From contig CAMOIX010000009.1 of the NCBI GenBank assembly GCA_946616365.1, positions 7,869 to 71,868 of the forward strand: a stretch of DNA of 64,000 nucleotides. The letters are read 5' to 3'. The DNA comes from AC2028 sp002373595 (lineage in GTDB: Bacteria; Bacillota; Clostridia; Lachnospirales; Lachnospiraceae). A program made the position numbers and the translations under genes. Below the pieces are notes generated by a model, which saw only the letters and a program-made list of their open reading frames with translations, was not told the DNA's origin and did not search any database. The first letter of the stretch is position 1; each line of letters begins with the position of its first letter. Shown piece by piece: positions 46,154 through 54,247 of this stretch.

Positions 46154-47113
46154 CTACGGGAACCGCACTTCAGGATAATAGCATCCCAGGCCTTTTATAC
46201 ATATGCTATAGCGGTTGGAAGGGAAGATCATTTTTTCGAGATATTCCTCTTCGGAGCTTGATGACTTAGCGATATCGATATTTTCTTTGACAAGCTTAAT
46301 ATCCCGCATTACCGATTCCGGAACATCATTTCTTCCGACTATTTTTCCGGCGAATACGCCGCATTTTATGAGTCTGTAAATGGCGCAAACAGCGCAGGCA
46401 TTGCTTCTGGGCATCATATCAAATACTTTCATGTTCCAGTCATAATCCTGCCTTTCCTCAAAGCTCTTTTCCAAAGTATCAACCTTGAATGGACCGTTTT
46501 TAAATGCCTGGCATAGAGCTCCGTAGTTACGGCCATGCACGCCCAGACAGTGAGAGTCGGCGAACACGCACCCGTTTCGCATCAGAAATGCTTCGAACTC
46601 TATCTCCGGATGTGAACTGCACATACTTTCTATTTCGGATAATATGAGTTCTCTGGGGAGGATGATCCGGGTGACACCGGCGTCTATGTACCGGGAGAGG
46701 ATGCTCTCGTTGAAGATCCCGCACATGGTGCTGGCGACAGCCTTCATGCCATGCGACATCACTTGTATAGCCGACGCAAGTGAAGAAACGATTATCCCAT
46801 CAGGACTATTGTCTGATAAATGATCAAGATATTCGTCCAGTACTATTGATTGCTCTTTTGAATACTCGGCAGCATTCATGGTTATGTATGCTTTTAAACC
46901 GGTCTCTTTTATTTGACTGATAAGATCGGCAGTGTGCTTAAAAGGTACGGCGTTTGCTCTGGATTTAAAATCCGACATTCTGTTGATGTATGAGAATTCG
47001 CCAAATCTATCGGTCCATTCATCATCGTAGAAGCCAAAGTACAGCTCATCTGCACCGGATTCTTTGAGTTTCTTGATATCAACCTCTTTACTGTATGGAG
47101 TCAGTATATTCAT
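46154..47113 (-). CDS. U32-family protein (peptidase U32-like), second of pair
   Basis: A 319-residue protein recognisable as U32-like from SGADELYFGF near residues 19-28 (family GADAVYLG) and the strongly conserved type of strand IILPRELILSEI near 150-161. Cysteines cluster after that: NGCVFADSHC, GALC, and CAVCAIYRLIKC near the C-terminus. They are arranged as in U32 proteins that bind a [4Fe-4S] cluster. U32 members include collagenase-like proteases and the UbiU/UbiV, RlhA and TrhP hydroxylation factors, so protease activity cannot be assumed. It overlaps the upstream U32-like gene by 4 bp. The DNA here is AT-rich compared with the rest of the window. Confidence 0.75.
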   Translation of the reverse strand: MNILTPYSKEVDIKKLKESGADELYFGFYDDEWTDRFGEFSYINRMSDFKSRANAVPFKHTADLISQIKETGLKAYITMNAAEYSKEQSIVLDEYLDHLSDNSPDGIIVSSLASAIQVMSHGMKAVASTMCGIFNESILSRYIDAGVTRIILPRELILSEIESMCSSHPEIEFEAFLMRNGCVFADSHCLGVHGRNYGALCQAFKNGPFKVDTLEKSFEERQDYDWNMKVFDMMPRSNACAVCAIYRLIKCGVFAGKIVGRNDVPESVMRDIKLVKENIDIAKSSSSEEEYLEKMIFPSNRYSICIKGLGCYYPEVRFP

Positions 47114-47919
47114 ACATTGCCTCCCAGTAGTTCATCAACAGGAGTGTAAATGATCGATTTAAGATGATCCTCACCGGCAAACGGATTTGGACTTGTCTTG
47201 AAGCAAAGACCCTTCCCCAGCATAAATACTTCCTGACCTGTTTGAAGCTTTACTCTGTGGATGTTTCTTTCACAGGAGAGGTCGCAGGGATTGTTCGGTC
47301 TGAACTTGTGCTCGGTAGGTTGAGATGCAGAGGCGTAATAACAGCTCCTGGTGCAGCTCATATAGCAGTAGTTTTGGTGTATGTGAATATCACATGACAA
47401 CTCCGGACAGCTGATATCATCGTAAATACTTTCCAATTCAATTCCGGATACTTTGTATTTATCAATCAATCTCAGAACTTCAATATCAGGAGTATATTTC
47501 TTGTCGGTGATTGTTTCGGAGTATCTGGGATCACGGATCGGTTTATGAAAAAGACGACCCAAAATAATATTATCGGTATCTTTGGAAATCGTGTCGAGGG
47601 TGCCGATGTCGTTGACAACAAAAGCCGAGATGTGATCTTTGTATTCCTTCTTTAACTCGCAAACAGTATTTCGGAAATCATCAAGATTACTTTGACTTGG
47701 AATCGGGAGAACGCATTTTACTTTGTTGCCTTCGCGTACCGGTTCGTATATCAGATTTTTTGTTTCTTTTATAAAATAGTTATCACAAAAATATGAACCT
47801 ACCAGATAGTCTGAAGGTTCGTATTTTTGCTGCAGGAGCGCGATCTTTCCAAATCGGAGCAGCTGACTGCCGATATCGCATAGATTAAGAGTTAAAGGAA
47901 TCTCTCTTTTCTTTGCCAT
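47110..47919 (-). CDS. Short U32-like cysteine-rich protein, first of pair
   Basis: A 269-residue protein. Cysteines are grouped in YCYMSCTRSCYYAS (about 185-198) and NPCDLSC (about 213-219), with further single cysteines. The phrase VSGIELESIYD and the IHIHQNYC strand end fit a U32-type barrel. The pair of one longer and one shorter U32-like protein recalls UbiU/UbiV, which form a heterodimer with iron-sulfur clusters. Family membership is less certain than for its neighbour. It lies 5 bp after the radical SAM gene and overlaps the second U32 gene by 4 bp, so the three are one unit. Confidence 0.6.
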   Translation of the reverse strand: MAKKREIPLTLNLCDIGSQLLRFGKIALLQQKYEPSDYLVGSYFCDNYFIKETKNLIYEPVREGNKVKCVLPIPSQSNLDDFRNTVCELKKEYKDHISAFVVNDIGTLDTISKDTDNIILGRLFHKPIRDPRYSETITDKKYTPDIEVLRLIDKYKVSGIELESIYDDISCPELSCDIHIHQNYCYMSCTRSCYYASASQPTEHKFRPNNPCDLSCERNIHRVKLQTGQEVFMLGKGLCFKTSPNPFAGEDHLKSIIYTPVDELLGGNV

Positions 47920-47924
47920 AACTT

Positions 47925-48965
47925 TTATCCCTCCAGATGTGCACTTATCAGAGAGTCGGATTTTTTCCTCATTTCGTTGATATCATTTATTTTATAGGAG
48001 AGACAACCGCCGGTACACTTGGCTACTTTTCGATTGCTGCATCCGGCACATTCCTTGCAACTGGCGGTGTTATGTACATATGCATCGAATTCCCTCAGAT
48101 AGTATTCATGAAGATCTTTGGCATTTTCGAAATCCGATATCGGAATTTTGGAAATCTCCGAAAGACCAAAGCACCTGATGGCTGTCAGATCTTGCAGGAT
48201 GTCAATTACCGGACGGCATCTGACTGTGTCTACATCCTCATCTTTTCGCCTCATTTCAGGGGGTATCTTGTCGAACAGATGCTTCATGAATTGGCGTTCT
48301 TCATCGGTCAATACGCAGGATGGCATTTTATTGCAATCATAATGAGGGATGATGCCGCGATCATCCAATGCGTGAAAAAATGCAACGACGGAGGGCTTCA
48401 TTTTTCTGAAATACTCTACAGAGTTAAAGTTCTTCTCCGAGTCGTTGTTGGGAACTGTGATGGATATTCTTAAATGCCTGAAATTGTATCTTTTCAAAAG
48501 GTCAATTATGTAGTCATAATTGGCATCTTCTTTATACATGTTGATCCCTAACGACATGCGATTGCCCATATATCTTTTAAGAACCATTTCGTCCAGATTA
48601 TCGCATAGTTTTTTATAATTCCTGTGTCCTATGTCTTCGGGTGAGTTACAGTTTACAAGGAATCTTATCTTGCTGTTGCTAAATACATCCAGATACTTAT
48701 CACAGTTGATCCCGTTAGTGTATATGGTGCATTTCTCAATCCTGCTGTCATAGATGACATCTCGAACGATATCCTCAAATCTTGAATGCAAAAGAGGCTC
48801 ACCACCGATGAGCCCTATAGCTTTTTCACCATATTTTGTTAGAAAGTCTTTCGCTTTTAAATAGTTTTCGAATGAAATCTCAGAATTTGATCTGTTCACA
48901 AATTCATTAGCGAAACAATATGGACATTTCAGATTGCAGGTGTTGGTAAGAACTATGTTGGACAT
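47925..48965 (-). CDS. Radical SAM/SPASM-type maturase
   Basis: A 346-residue radical SAM enzyme. The cluster motif CNLKCPYC stands near the N-terminus (residues 11-18), followed by the SAM-binding GGEPLL. The C-terminus has a SPASM-like set of cysteines: an earlier pair (CRPVIDIL... and IRCFG), then CKECAGC and KCTGGC. These would hold one or two auxiliary [4Fe-4S] clusters. SPASM enzymes mostly modify peptides or proteins. The gene lies 18 bp after a small repeat-containing membrane protein, its likely substrate. No RiPP recognition element was evident at the N-terminus, which begins directly with the radical SAM core. Confidence 0.88.
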   Translation of the reverse strand: MSNIVLTNTCNLKCPYCFANEFVNRSNSEISFENYLKAKDFLTKYGEKAIGLIGGEPLLHSRFEDIVRDVIYDSRIEKCTIYTNGINCDKYLDVFSNSKIRFLVNCNSPEDIGHRNYKKLCDNLDEMVLKRYMGNRMSLGINMYKEDANYDYIIDLLKRYNFRHLRISITVPNNDSEKNFNSVEYFRKMKPSVVAFFHALDDRGIIPHYDCNKMPSCVLTDEERQFMKHLFDKIPPEMRRKDEDVDTVRCRPVIDILQDLTAIRCFGLSEISKIPISDFENAKDLHEYYLREFDAYVHNTASCKECAGCSNRKVAKCTGGCLSYKINDINEMRKKSDSLISAHLEG

Positions 48966-48982
48966 GGTTGGTGCCTTTCGAT

Positions 48983-49423
48983 CTAGTTGTATCCGCCGTA
49001 ATATCTGTCGATGGTATTGTAGCCATATCCGTATTCGGTGTCTCGATAGTATGACTCGCCATAATATGAATCGGTTTTGGCATCGGAATAGCTGCTGGAA
49101 GAACTATAGGAGTCATAACTGCTATAGGAGTCATAAGAGGAATACGAATCATATGAAGAGTAGGAATCATTGGAACTGTAAGGAAAAAAAGAATCCTGTG
49201 AACCGGATGAAAAGTAATTGCGGTCTGTAGGCCTGTTTTGGGAAGGACCTCTTCCGCCCCCTTGAGACGAATTGGCTTGTTTTGCGATAAATATAAATAT
49301 CACGATAAGAGCCAATCCGGGGAGGCCGAAAGCTAATACTAAACGGCCTAAGAATCTGAGAATACTGATTATGATGCCGAGCACAATAAAACCTGTAATA
49401 ATACCTGCAAGATTTTTTTTCAT
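48983..49423 (-). CDS. Membrane protein with Asp-Ser-Tyr repeat tail, candidate substrate
   Basis: A 146-residue protein with a CCGGAGG ribosome-binding site. Two hydrophobic segments (about 5-24 and 28-48) form a membrane hairpin. After a Gly/Gln/Asn linker, the tail from about residue 85 contains DSYSSY three times in tandem (86-103), a DSYSSSSSYS variant, and a Tyr/Gly/Asp-rich C-terminus with many YY and YG pairs. The tail has no Cys and many tyrosines, serines and aspartates, suited to modification or crosslinking. It heads the four-gene unit with the radical SAM and U32 genes. I know no family for it; the substrate role is inference from position and composition. Confidence 0.8.
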   Translation of the reverse strand: MKKNLAGIITGFIVLGIIISILRFLGRLVLAFGLPGLALIVIFIFIAKQANSSQGGGRGPSQNRPTDRNYFSSGSQDSFFPYSSNDSYSSYDSYSSYDSYSSYDSYSSSSSYSDAKTDSYYGESYYRDTEYGYGYNTIDRYYGGYN

Positions 49424-49572
49424 AAATCCTCCGGAATCAAGCCTATACTTTAATGTCCAATAGTATGATATCAGATTATTGAATATATGAACAGATTATT
49501 TTGGAAGAGTATTATCGCGGAAGCATTACGGAAGAAAGATAATAATGGAATTCTGTAATCCCCGTTTTTTTC

Positions 49573-49600
49573 TTGACAATAAATAGAAGATAAGTATAAT
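49573..49600 (+). promoter_or_regulatory. Promoter of the abrB-like gene
   Basis: TTGACA (49573-49578), 16-bp spacer, TATAAT (49595-49600). Two GTTATACA direct repeats 17 bases apart follow just downstream, possible autoregulatory sites. The leader of the leftward four-gene unit shares this intergenic region, but no clear minus-strand promoter was found for it. Confidence 0.85.
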
Positions 49601-49643
49601 AAGTTATACAAATCATACTTGTTATACAGAAAGGATCGAGAGA

Positions 49644-49856
49644 ATGAATGCACCAAAAGGCAAATATGCATGGACGGCAACCGTAGGAGAAAAAGGACAG
49701 ATAGTCATTCCTAAGCAGGCACGCGAAGTATTCGGAATAAACCCGGGCGATACACTGATCCTGCTTGGTGATGTAAAACGCGGTATAGCGATCCCGCCCA
49801 AGGAATCCTTTGGGGAATGGTTTGGCAAGGCTTTTTCTGAGAATGGCGAGGACTGA
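49644..49856 (+). CDS. AbrB/SpoVT-type transition regulator
   Basis: A 70-residue DNA-binding protein with a swapped-hairpin AbrB domain: ATVGEKGQIVIPKQAREVFGINPGDTLILLGD. The length is typical of single-domain members. It starts after GAAAGGATCG and ends 3 bases before the acyltransferase gene, so the two form an operon. AbrB proteins often regulate their own promoter and neighbours, which could include the divergent radical SAM unit. Confidence 0.92.
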   Translation: MNAPKGKYAWTATVGEKGQIVIPKQAREVFGINPGDTLILLGDVKRGIAIPPKESFGEWFGKAFSENGED

Positions 49857-49859
49857 CAG

Positions 49860-50933
49860 ATGAGAAAGAAATATTTAGATAATATTCGCTGGATAACAGT
49901 AGTGCTGGTTGTAATCTATCATGTTATATACATATTCAACGGTGTAGTCCAACATGGGATCATCGGTCCCTTCAGTGAACATCAGCCTCAGGATACATAT
50001 CAGTACATAGTTTATCCATGGTTTATGCTGCTTTTGTTTGTTGTGTCCGGAATGTCAGCCCGATATGAACTGGGCAAACGAACGGAGAAGGAATTCATAA
50101 GAGTGAGGACGAGAAAATATCTTGTACCTTCAACAATCGGTCTTCTGGTGTTCGGATGGATCCTTGGCTACTACAACATGCTGATGTCCGGCGCATTCGA
50201 CTCTATGAACAATGTGCCGAAGCCGATCCTCTTCCTGATAATGGCAGTCAGTGGCTCCGGCCCTCTGTGGTACGTTCAGATGCTCTGGCTTTTCAGCTTA
50301 ATTCTTGTACTGATCAGAAAGATAGAAAAAGACAGATTCTACAAAGTCTGTGGCAAAGCAAATCTTCTGATAGTAATGCTGCTTGTCATACCCGTATACG
50401 GAGCGGCTCAGATACTTAACACACCGATAATAGTGGTGTACAGATTCGGTATCTATGGTCTCGGCTTTCTGATCGGTTATTTTGTATTTTCACATGATGA
50501 AGTGATGGAGCGAATTGGCAAAAACTGGCTGATCTTAAGCATACTTGCACTTGCTGCCTGTATCGCTTTTGTAATACTTTATATAGGGCAGCCCTATCCG
50601 GATCATGAAGTCCTGGATACGATCATGTGCAACGTATACGCATGGTTCGGAACGCTCGGTATTCTGGCCTTCATGAAAAAATGGGGCAATTTCGAGAATT
50701 CTTTCTCAAAGTGGATGTGTAAAAAATCATGGGGCTTATACGTATTCCATTATCTGATGATCGCGGCCAGCGGATGGTATCTGCATACACTGTGTGCCTC
50801 CCTTGCACCCATCATCGTATATCTGTTGGTTACAATAGCAGCATTCGCGGGCTCATTCCTTCTTTATGAGATCATGAGCCGCATACCCGTCATAAGGTGG
50901 TGTGTTCTGGGAATAAAAAAGAAAAGGAATTGA
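49860..50933 (+). CDS. Acyltransferase-3 family membrane protein
   Basis: A 357-residue integral membrane acyltransferase with about ten hydrophobic segments. The catalytic-type histidine lies in the first helix region (VVIYHVIYIF, family motif), and an SGPLWYVQ phrase characteristic of the family follows near residue 137. These enzymes O-acylate exported carbohydrates or other envelope molecules. The substrate is unknown. It is expressed with the AbrB-like regulator and is followed by a strong terminator. Confidence 0.88.
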   Translation: MRKKYLDNIRWITVVLVVIYHVIYIFNGVVQHGIIGPFSEHQPQDTYQYIVYPWFMLLLFVVSGMSARYELGKRTEKEFIRVRTRKYLVPSTIGLLVFGWILGYYNMLMSGAFDSMNNVPKPILFLIMAVSGSGPLWYVQMLWLFSLILVLIRKIEKDRFYKVCGKANLLIVMLLVIPVYGAAQILNTPIIVVYRFGIYGLGFLIGYFVFSHDEVMERIGKNWLILSILALAACIAFVILYIGQPYPDHEVLDTIMCNVYAWFGTLGILAFMKKWGNFENSFSKWMCKKSWGLYVFHYLMIAASGWYLHTLCASLAPIIVYLLVTIAAFAGSFLLYEIMSRIPVIRWCVLGIKKKRN

Positions 50934-50956
50934 GAAAAAAAGAATAAGCAAATGAG

Positions 50957-50999
50957 AAGGGGCTGTCGTACCGGATGTGGTGCGACAGCCCCTTTTTTG
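50957..50999 (+). terminator. Strong intrinsic terminator
   Basis: AAGGGGCTGTCG pairs with CGACAGCCCCTT around a 14-base loop, followed by a T run. It separates the acyltransferase unit from the nitrogenase-like operon. Confidence 0.93.
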
Positions 51000-51075
51000 T
51001 CCGTTTTGGCATGCGATAACCGGAATGAATTGGAGCGATAAGTAAAAGTAATGGCTCTCTATAAGATATGCGTAA

Positions 51076-51104
51076 TTCAGCAAAAAGAAAACTTCTGATA
51101 GAAT
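51076..51104 (+). promoter_or_regulatory. Possible weak promoter of the nitrogenase-like operon
   Basis: TTCAGC, 17-bp spacer, TAGAAT, 25 bases before the ATG. The poor -35 would suit an activator-dependent promoter. Upstream, GCGATAA occurs twice about 22 bp apart (51014 and 51036), a possible LysR-regulator site. Low confidence. Confidence 0.35.
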
Positions 51105-51129
51105 TCTGGCAATAAGAAAGAGGTGTGAT

Positions 51130-51999
51130 ATGGCACTTGATCGGGAAACGGTCTTTAAAGAGCATCCCTGCTTCGGACCGTGCAAACGGAATAAAGGAAG
51201 AATTCATCTGCCTGTTTCACCCGGCTGCAATATAGAATGCAGATTTTGTGACAGGAAGATCAATGAGGATGAACAAAGGCCGGGAGTTACCAGCACAGTT
51301 CTCGAGCCGGAAGAAGCGGCCCACTTCATCGATCTTGCGCTGGAGAAATGTCCTGAGATAACTGTTGTGGGTATAGCAGGCCCGGGAGACACGCTTGCGA
51401 CGGACAGGGCATTAAAGACCTTCAGGCTGATAAAGGACAGATATCCGAAGCTGATAAAATGCATGAGCACCAACGGACTTCTTCTTGATGAAAAGGCTGA
51501 TGAAGTGATCGAGCTTGTGGATACCCTGACTGTGACGGTGAATGCGGTGGATCCGAAGATCGAAGCGCGTATCAATGACAGGATCGTATATCACGGCAAG
51601 ATCTATACAGGGATGGAAGCTGCCGAGATCCTTATCAAAAACCAGCTGTCCGGTATCAGAAAGGTTTCAAAAGCAGGAACTCTGGTCAAGGTAAATACGG
51701 TACTGGTACCCGGAGTTAATGATAAACATATAGAAGATGTTGCGGCAACGGTAAAGGCAGCAGGCGCATCGATATATAACATCATACCGCTGATACCGCA
51801 GAACCGAATGGATGATATTCCGGCACCGACCTGCGAAGAACTGTACAAGGCACGTGCCGAAGCAGAGGTATATATAAATGTATTCAGACACTGCCAGCAT
51901 TGCAGGGCGGATGCTTGCGGAGTCCCGGGAGTGTATGACATAGGTGCTTCGCTTTACAAGGACAGACTTAATGTAAAGGAGACATTTTCCCATGGGTGA
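51130..51999 (+). CDS. nifB: NifB-like radical SAM cofactor synthase
   Basis: A 289-residue radical SAM protein closely resembling NifB cores. The N-terminus has HPCFGPC, then GRIHLPVSPGCNIECRFCDRK with the SAM-cluster cysteines 33, 37 and 40. The C-terminus has the NifB-specific CQHCRADACG (Cys255, Cys258), which binds an accessory cluster. NifB makes the carbide-containing 8Fe core of nitrogenase cofactors. It lacks the fused NifX domain, which is the next gene. It opens a 13-gene unit, so the nitrogenase-like proteins downstream probably carry a NifB-derived cofactor. Confidence 0.9.
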   Translation: MALDRETVFKEHPCFGPCKRNKGRIHLPVSPGCNIECRFCDRKINEDEQRPGVTSTVLEPEEAAHFIDLALEKCPEITVVGIAGPGDTLATDRALKTFRLIKDRYPKLIKCMSTNGLLLDEKADEVIELVDTLTVTVNAVDPKIEARINDRIVYHGKIYTGMEAAEILIKNQLSGIRKVSKAGTLVKVNTVLVPGVNDKHIEDVAATVKAAGASIYNIIPLIPQNRMDDIPAPTCEELYKARAEAEVYINVFRHCQHCRADACGVPGVYDIGASLYKDRLNVKETFSHG

Positions 52000-52408
52000 C
52001 ACTTTTAAAGTTGCGGTTGCTTCAACCGACGGACAAAATGTTGATTCACACTTCGGACATGTTGACAGATTTGTCATATTTGAAGTGGACGCCGTCACAG
52101 GCGATGGAAAAGAAACAGAACTCAGGGATGTGGAAAAAGCAGCCTGCGGAGGAGGCGCCTGCGGAGAGGGTGATGCATTCGAGAAGATTGCGGAAAGCCT
52201 CTCCGATGTGGAATTTGTTCTGGCAGCCAAGGTAGGCGGACATGCATCACAGGCTCTTTCGCGAAAACAGATAATCACACTGGATTACGTGGGACTGATA
52301 GATGAAGCACTTCACAAGGTTCGTGATTACAGAGACAAAAAAAGAATTCGATTAAAAAATGCAAAAAAACTGCTTGAAAGCTACGGCATAGAAACGGAGG
52401 AAGATTAA
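51992..52408 (+). CDS. NifX/NifB-C-terminal-like cofactor-binding protein
   Basis: A 138-residue protein of the dinitrogenase iron-molybdenum cofactor biosynthesis family (NifX, NafY core, NifB C-terminus). Typical is VAVASTDGQNVDSHFGHVDRFVIFEV. A short Cys/Gly loop (AACGGGACGEG, about residues 50-60) is a possible cluster contact. It overlaps nifB by 8 bp and the NifH-like gene by one base. It likely carries the NifB product to the NifD-like protein, taking the place of the missing NifEN scaffold. Confidence 0.88.
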   Translation: MGDTFKVAVASTDGQNVDSHFGHVDRFVIFEVDAVTGDGKETELRDVEKAACGGGACGEGDAFEKIAESLSDVEFVLAAKVGGHASQALSRKQIITLDYVGLIDEALHKVRDYRDKKRIRLKNAKKLLESYGIETEED

Positions 52409-53265
52409 TGGCAGAAAAAAAACTCAGACAGATCGCAATCTACGGAAAAGGAGGAATCGGTAAATCTACCACCACACAGAACCTTACCGCGGGCCTTGTG
52501 TCTCTTGGAAAGCAGGTTATGGTCGTCGGATGCGATCCCAAAGCAGATTCTACCAGACTTCTGATGGGAGGCCTCGGACAGAAGACGGTTCTTGATACCA
52601 TCCGTGAAGAGGGAGAGGATCTTGAACTCGAACAGATAATGAGCGTAGGGTTCGGAGGCTCCAGATGCGTTGAGTCCGGCGGTCCCGAACCCGGCGTAGG
52701 ATGTGCGGGACGAGGCATCATCACCTCCATAGGAATGCTTGAAAACCTGGGAGCATATACCGAAGATCTCGATTATGTATTCTATGACGTTCTCGGTGAC
52801 GTTGTATGCGGCGGATTTGCTATGCCCATCAGAGAGGGCAAAGCCCGGGAGATCTACATTGTCGCATCCGGAGAGATGATGGCACTTTATGCAGCCAACA
52901 ATATCTCCAAGGGAATCGCCAAATATGCCAAGACCGGCGGAGTAAGGCTCGGAGGAATCATCTGCAACAGCAGAAACGTAGACAGAGAAGAGGAACTCCT
53001 CAGAGTTTTTTCAAAGGAGCTAAATTCACAGCTCATCTACTTTGTGCCCAGAGACAATATAGTTCAAAGAGCAGAGATCCACAGACAGACAGTTATCCAG
53101 TACGATCCGAACTCACGGCAGGCAGGCGAGTACAGAAACCTTGCAGAGGCCATTGAGAATAATACGTTATTCACCATACCCACGCCCATGACCCAGGACA
53201 GACTTGAAGAGATCCTTATGCAGTACGGCCTGATGGATAATATCGAGAACAATTACACGATCTAA
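52408..53265 (+). CDS. nifH: NifH-like nitrogenase iron protein
   Basis: A 285-residue Fe protein. The P-loop is GKGGIGKST (13-21). The cysteines that hold the shared [4Fe-4S] cluster are Cys99 (GPEPGVGCAGRG) and Cys134 (DVLGDVVCGGF). The arginine that is ADP-ribosylated in nitrogenases is present in CAGRG. Length and motifs match NifH-class reductases. It delivers electrons with ATP hydrolysis to the NifDK-like protein. No draT/draG genes are near. The neighbour is a cysteine synthase, which separates it from the K- and D-like genes. Confidence 0.93.
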   Translation: MAEKKLRQIAIYGKGGIGKSTTTQNLTAGLVSLGKQVMVVGCDPKADSTRLLMGGLGQKTVLDTIREEGEDLELEQIMSVGFGGSRCVESGGPEPGVGCAGRGIITSIGMLENLGAYTEDLDYVFYDVLGDVVCGGFAMPIREGKAREIYIVASGEMMALYAANNISKGIAKYAKTGGVRLGGIICNSRNVDREEELLRVFSKELNSQLIYFVPRDNIVQRAEIHRQTVIQYDPNSRQAGEYRNLAEAIENNTLFTIPTPMTQDRLEEILMQYGLMDNIENNYTI

Positions 53266-53287
53266 AGATATACGGGAGGGTGAAGAT

Positions 53288-54232
53288 ATGAAAGTTGCAC
53301 AGGATCTTACGGAACTTGTAGGAAATACCCCGCTCTTAAAGCCAAACAGATTTTTAAAAGAAAATGAAACGGATGCGGAAGTATATTTCAAAGTAGAATA
53401 TTTCAATCCGGCAGGCTCTGTCAAAGACAGGATCGCTCTCGGAATGATAGAGGATGCTGAGGAAAAGGGGATCTTAAAGCCCGGCTCCACCATCATAGAG
53501 CCTACCAGCGGTAACACCGGAGTCGGACTTTCCTTTGTGGGAGCGGTAAAGGGATATAACGTTATCCTCACCATGCCGGACACCATGAGCATCGAAAGAA
53601 GAACCCTGGTAACAGCACTCGGCGCACAGGTTGTGCTCACACCGGGAGCCCAGGGAATGAAGGGAGCCATAAGGCAGGCGGAGGCTCTGAATGCTCAGAT
53701 AGAAAACAGCGTTATTCTCCAGCAGTTTGAAAACGGAGCAAATGCCCGAACTCATGAAAATACAACTGCTCGGGAGATCTGGAACGATACCGACGGTAAG
53801 GTGGATATCTTTGTAGCCGGAGTCGGAACCGGCGGAACAGTTACCGGAGTAGGAAGAGGACTTAAGAAATTAAACCCGGATATAAAGATAGTTGCGGTTG
53901 AGCCCTTTGAATCCCCCGTGCTGTCCGGCGGTAATCCCGGGGCCCACAAGATTCAGGGTATCGGAGCCGGATTTGTTCCCAAGGTTTTCGGAGAAGAAGT
54001 AATAGACGAGATACTTCAGATCAGAGGTGATGAGGCTATAGATACTTCAAGGCTTCTCGGAAGAAAAGAAGGACTTCTTGTTGGGATCTCGTCCGGAGCT
54101 GCTGCAGCTGCTGCACTCATGCTCGCAAAGAGACCGGAGAACAAAGGCAAGACAATAGTCGCTTTGCTTCCCGATACGGGAGAAAGATATCTGTCAACGG
54201 TACTGTATCAGTATCCTACGGATACACATTAA
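53288..54232 (+). CDS. cysK: Cysteine synthase (O-acetylserine sulfhydrylase)
   Basis: A 314-residue PLP enzyme. The PLP lysine is in NPAGSVKDR (Lys46), the substrate loop is TSGNTG (about 74-79), and the phosphate-binding loop is GTGGT. It makes cysteine from O-acetylserine and sulfide, or related thiols. It sits inside the nitrogenase-like operon, 22 bp after nifH and 15 bp before the K-like gene, with strong ribosome-binding sites, so it is made with them. This is the best clue that the enzyme releases reduced sulfur. Specificity between cysteine synthase and other sulfhydrylases cannot be fixed by eye. Confidence 0.92.
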   Translation: MKVAQDLTELVGNTPLLKPNRFLKENETDAEVYFKVEYFNPAGSVKDRIALGMIEDAEEKGILKPGSTIIEPTSGNTGVGLSFVGAVKGYNVILTMPDTMSIERRTLVTALGAQVVLTPGAQGMKGAIRQAEALNAQIENSVILQQFENGANARTHENTTAREIWNDTDGKVDIFVAGVGTGGTVTGVGRGLKKLNPDIKIVAVEPFESPVLSGGNPGAHKIQGIGAGFVPKVFGEEVIDEILQIRGDEAIDTSRLLGRKEGLLVGISSGAAAAAALMLAKRPENKGKTIVALLPDTGERYLSTVLYQYPTDTH

Positions 54233-54247
54233 CTTAAGAGGTGAAAA

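Noticed and set aside
46024..46269. Possible small gene after the REC-HPt-REC protein
   Set aside because: It starts at a TTG without a ribosome-binding site and runs into the coding end of the U32-like gene on the other strand.
49081..49180. The direct repeats considered as a CRISPR array
   Set aside because: They are contiguous 18-bp coding repeats in frame, with no spacers.
48907..49230. Overlapping frames on both strands in the repeat region
   Set aside because: They arise from the 18-bp DNA repeats; only the frame with the membrane hairpin and ribosome-binding site is credible.
49471..49680. Minus-strand small ORF between the repeat protein and the AbrB gene
   Set aside because: It covers the abrB promoter and start, and its sequence looks like translated AT-rich spacer.
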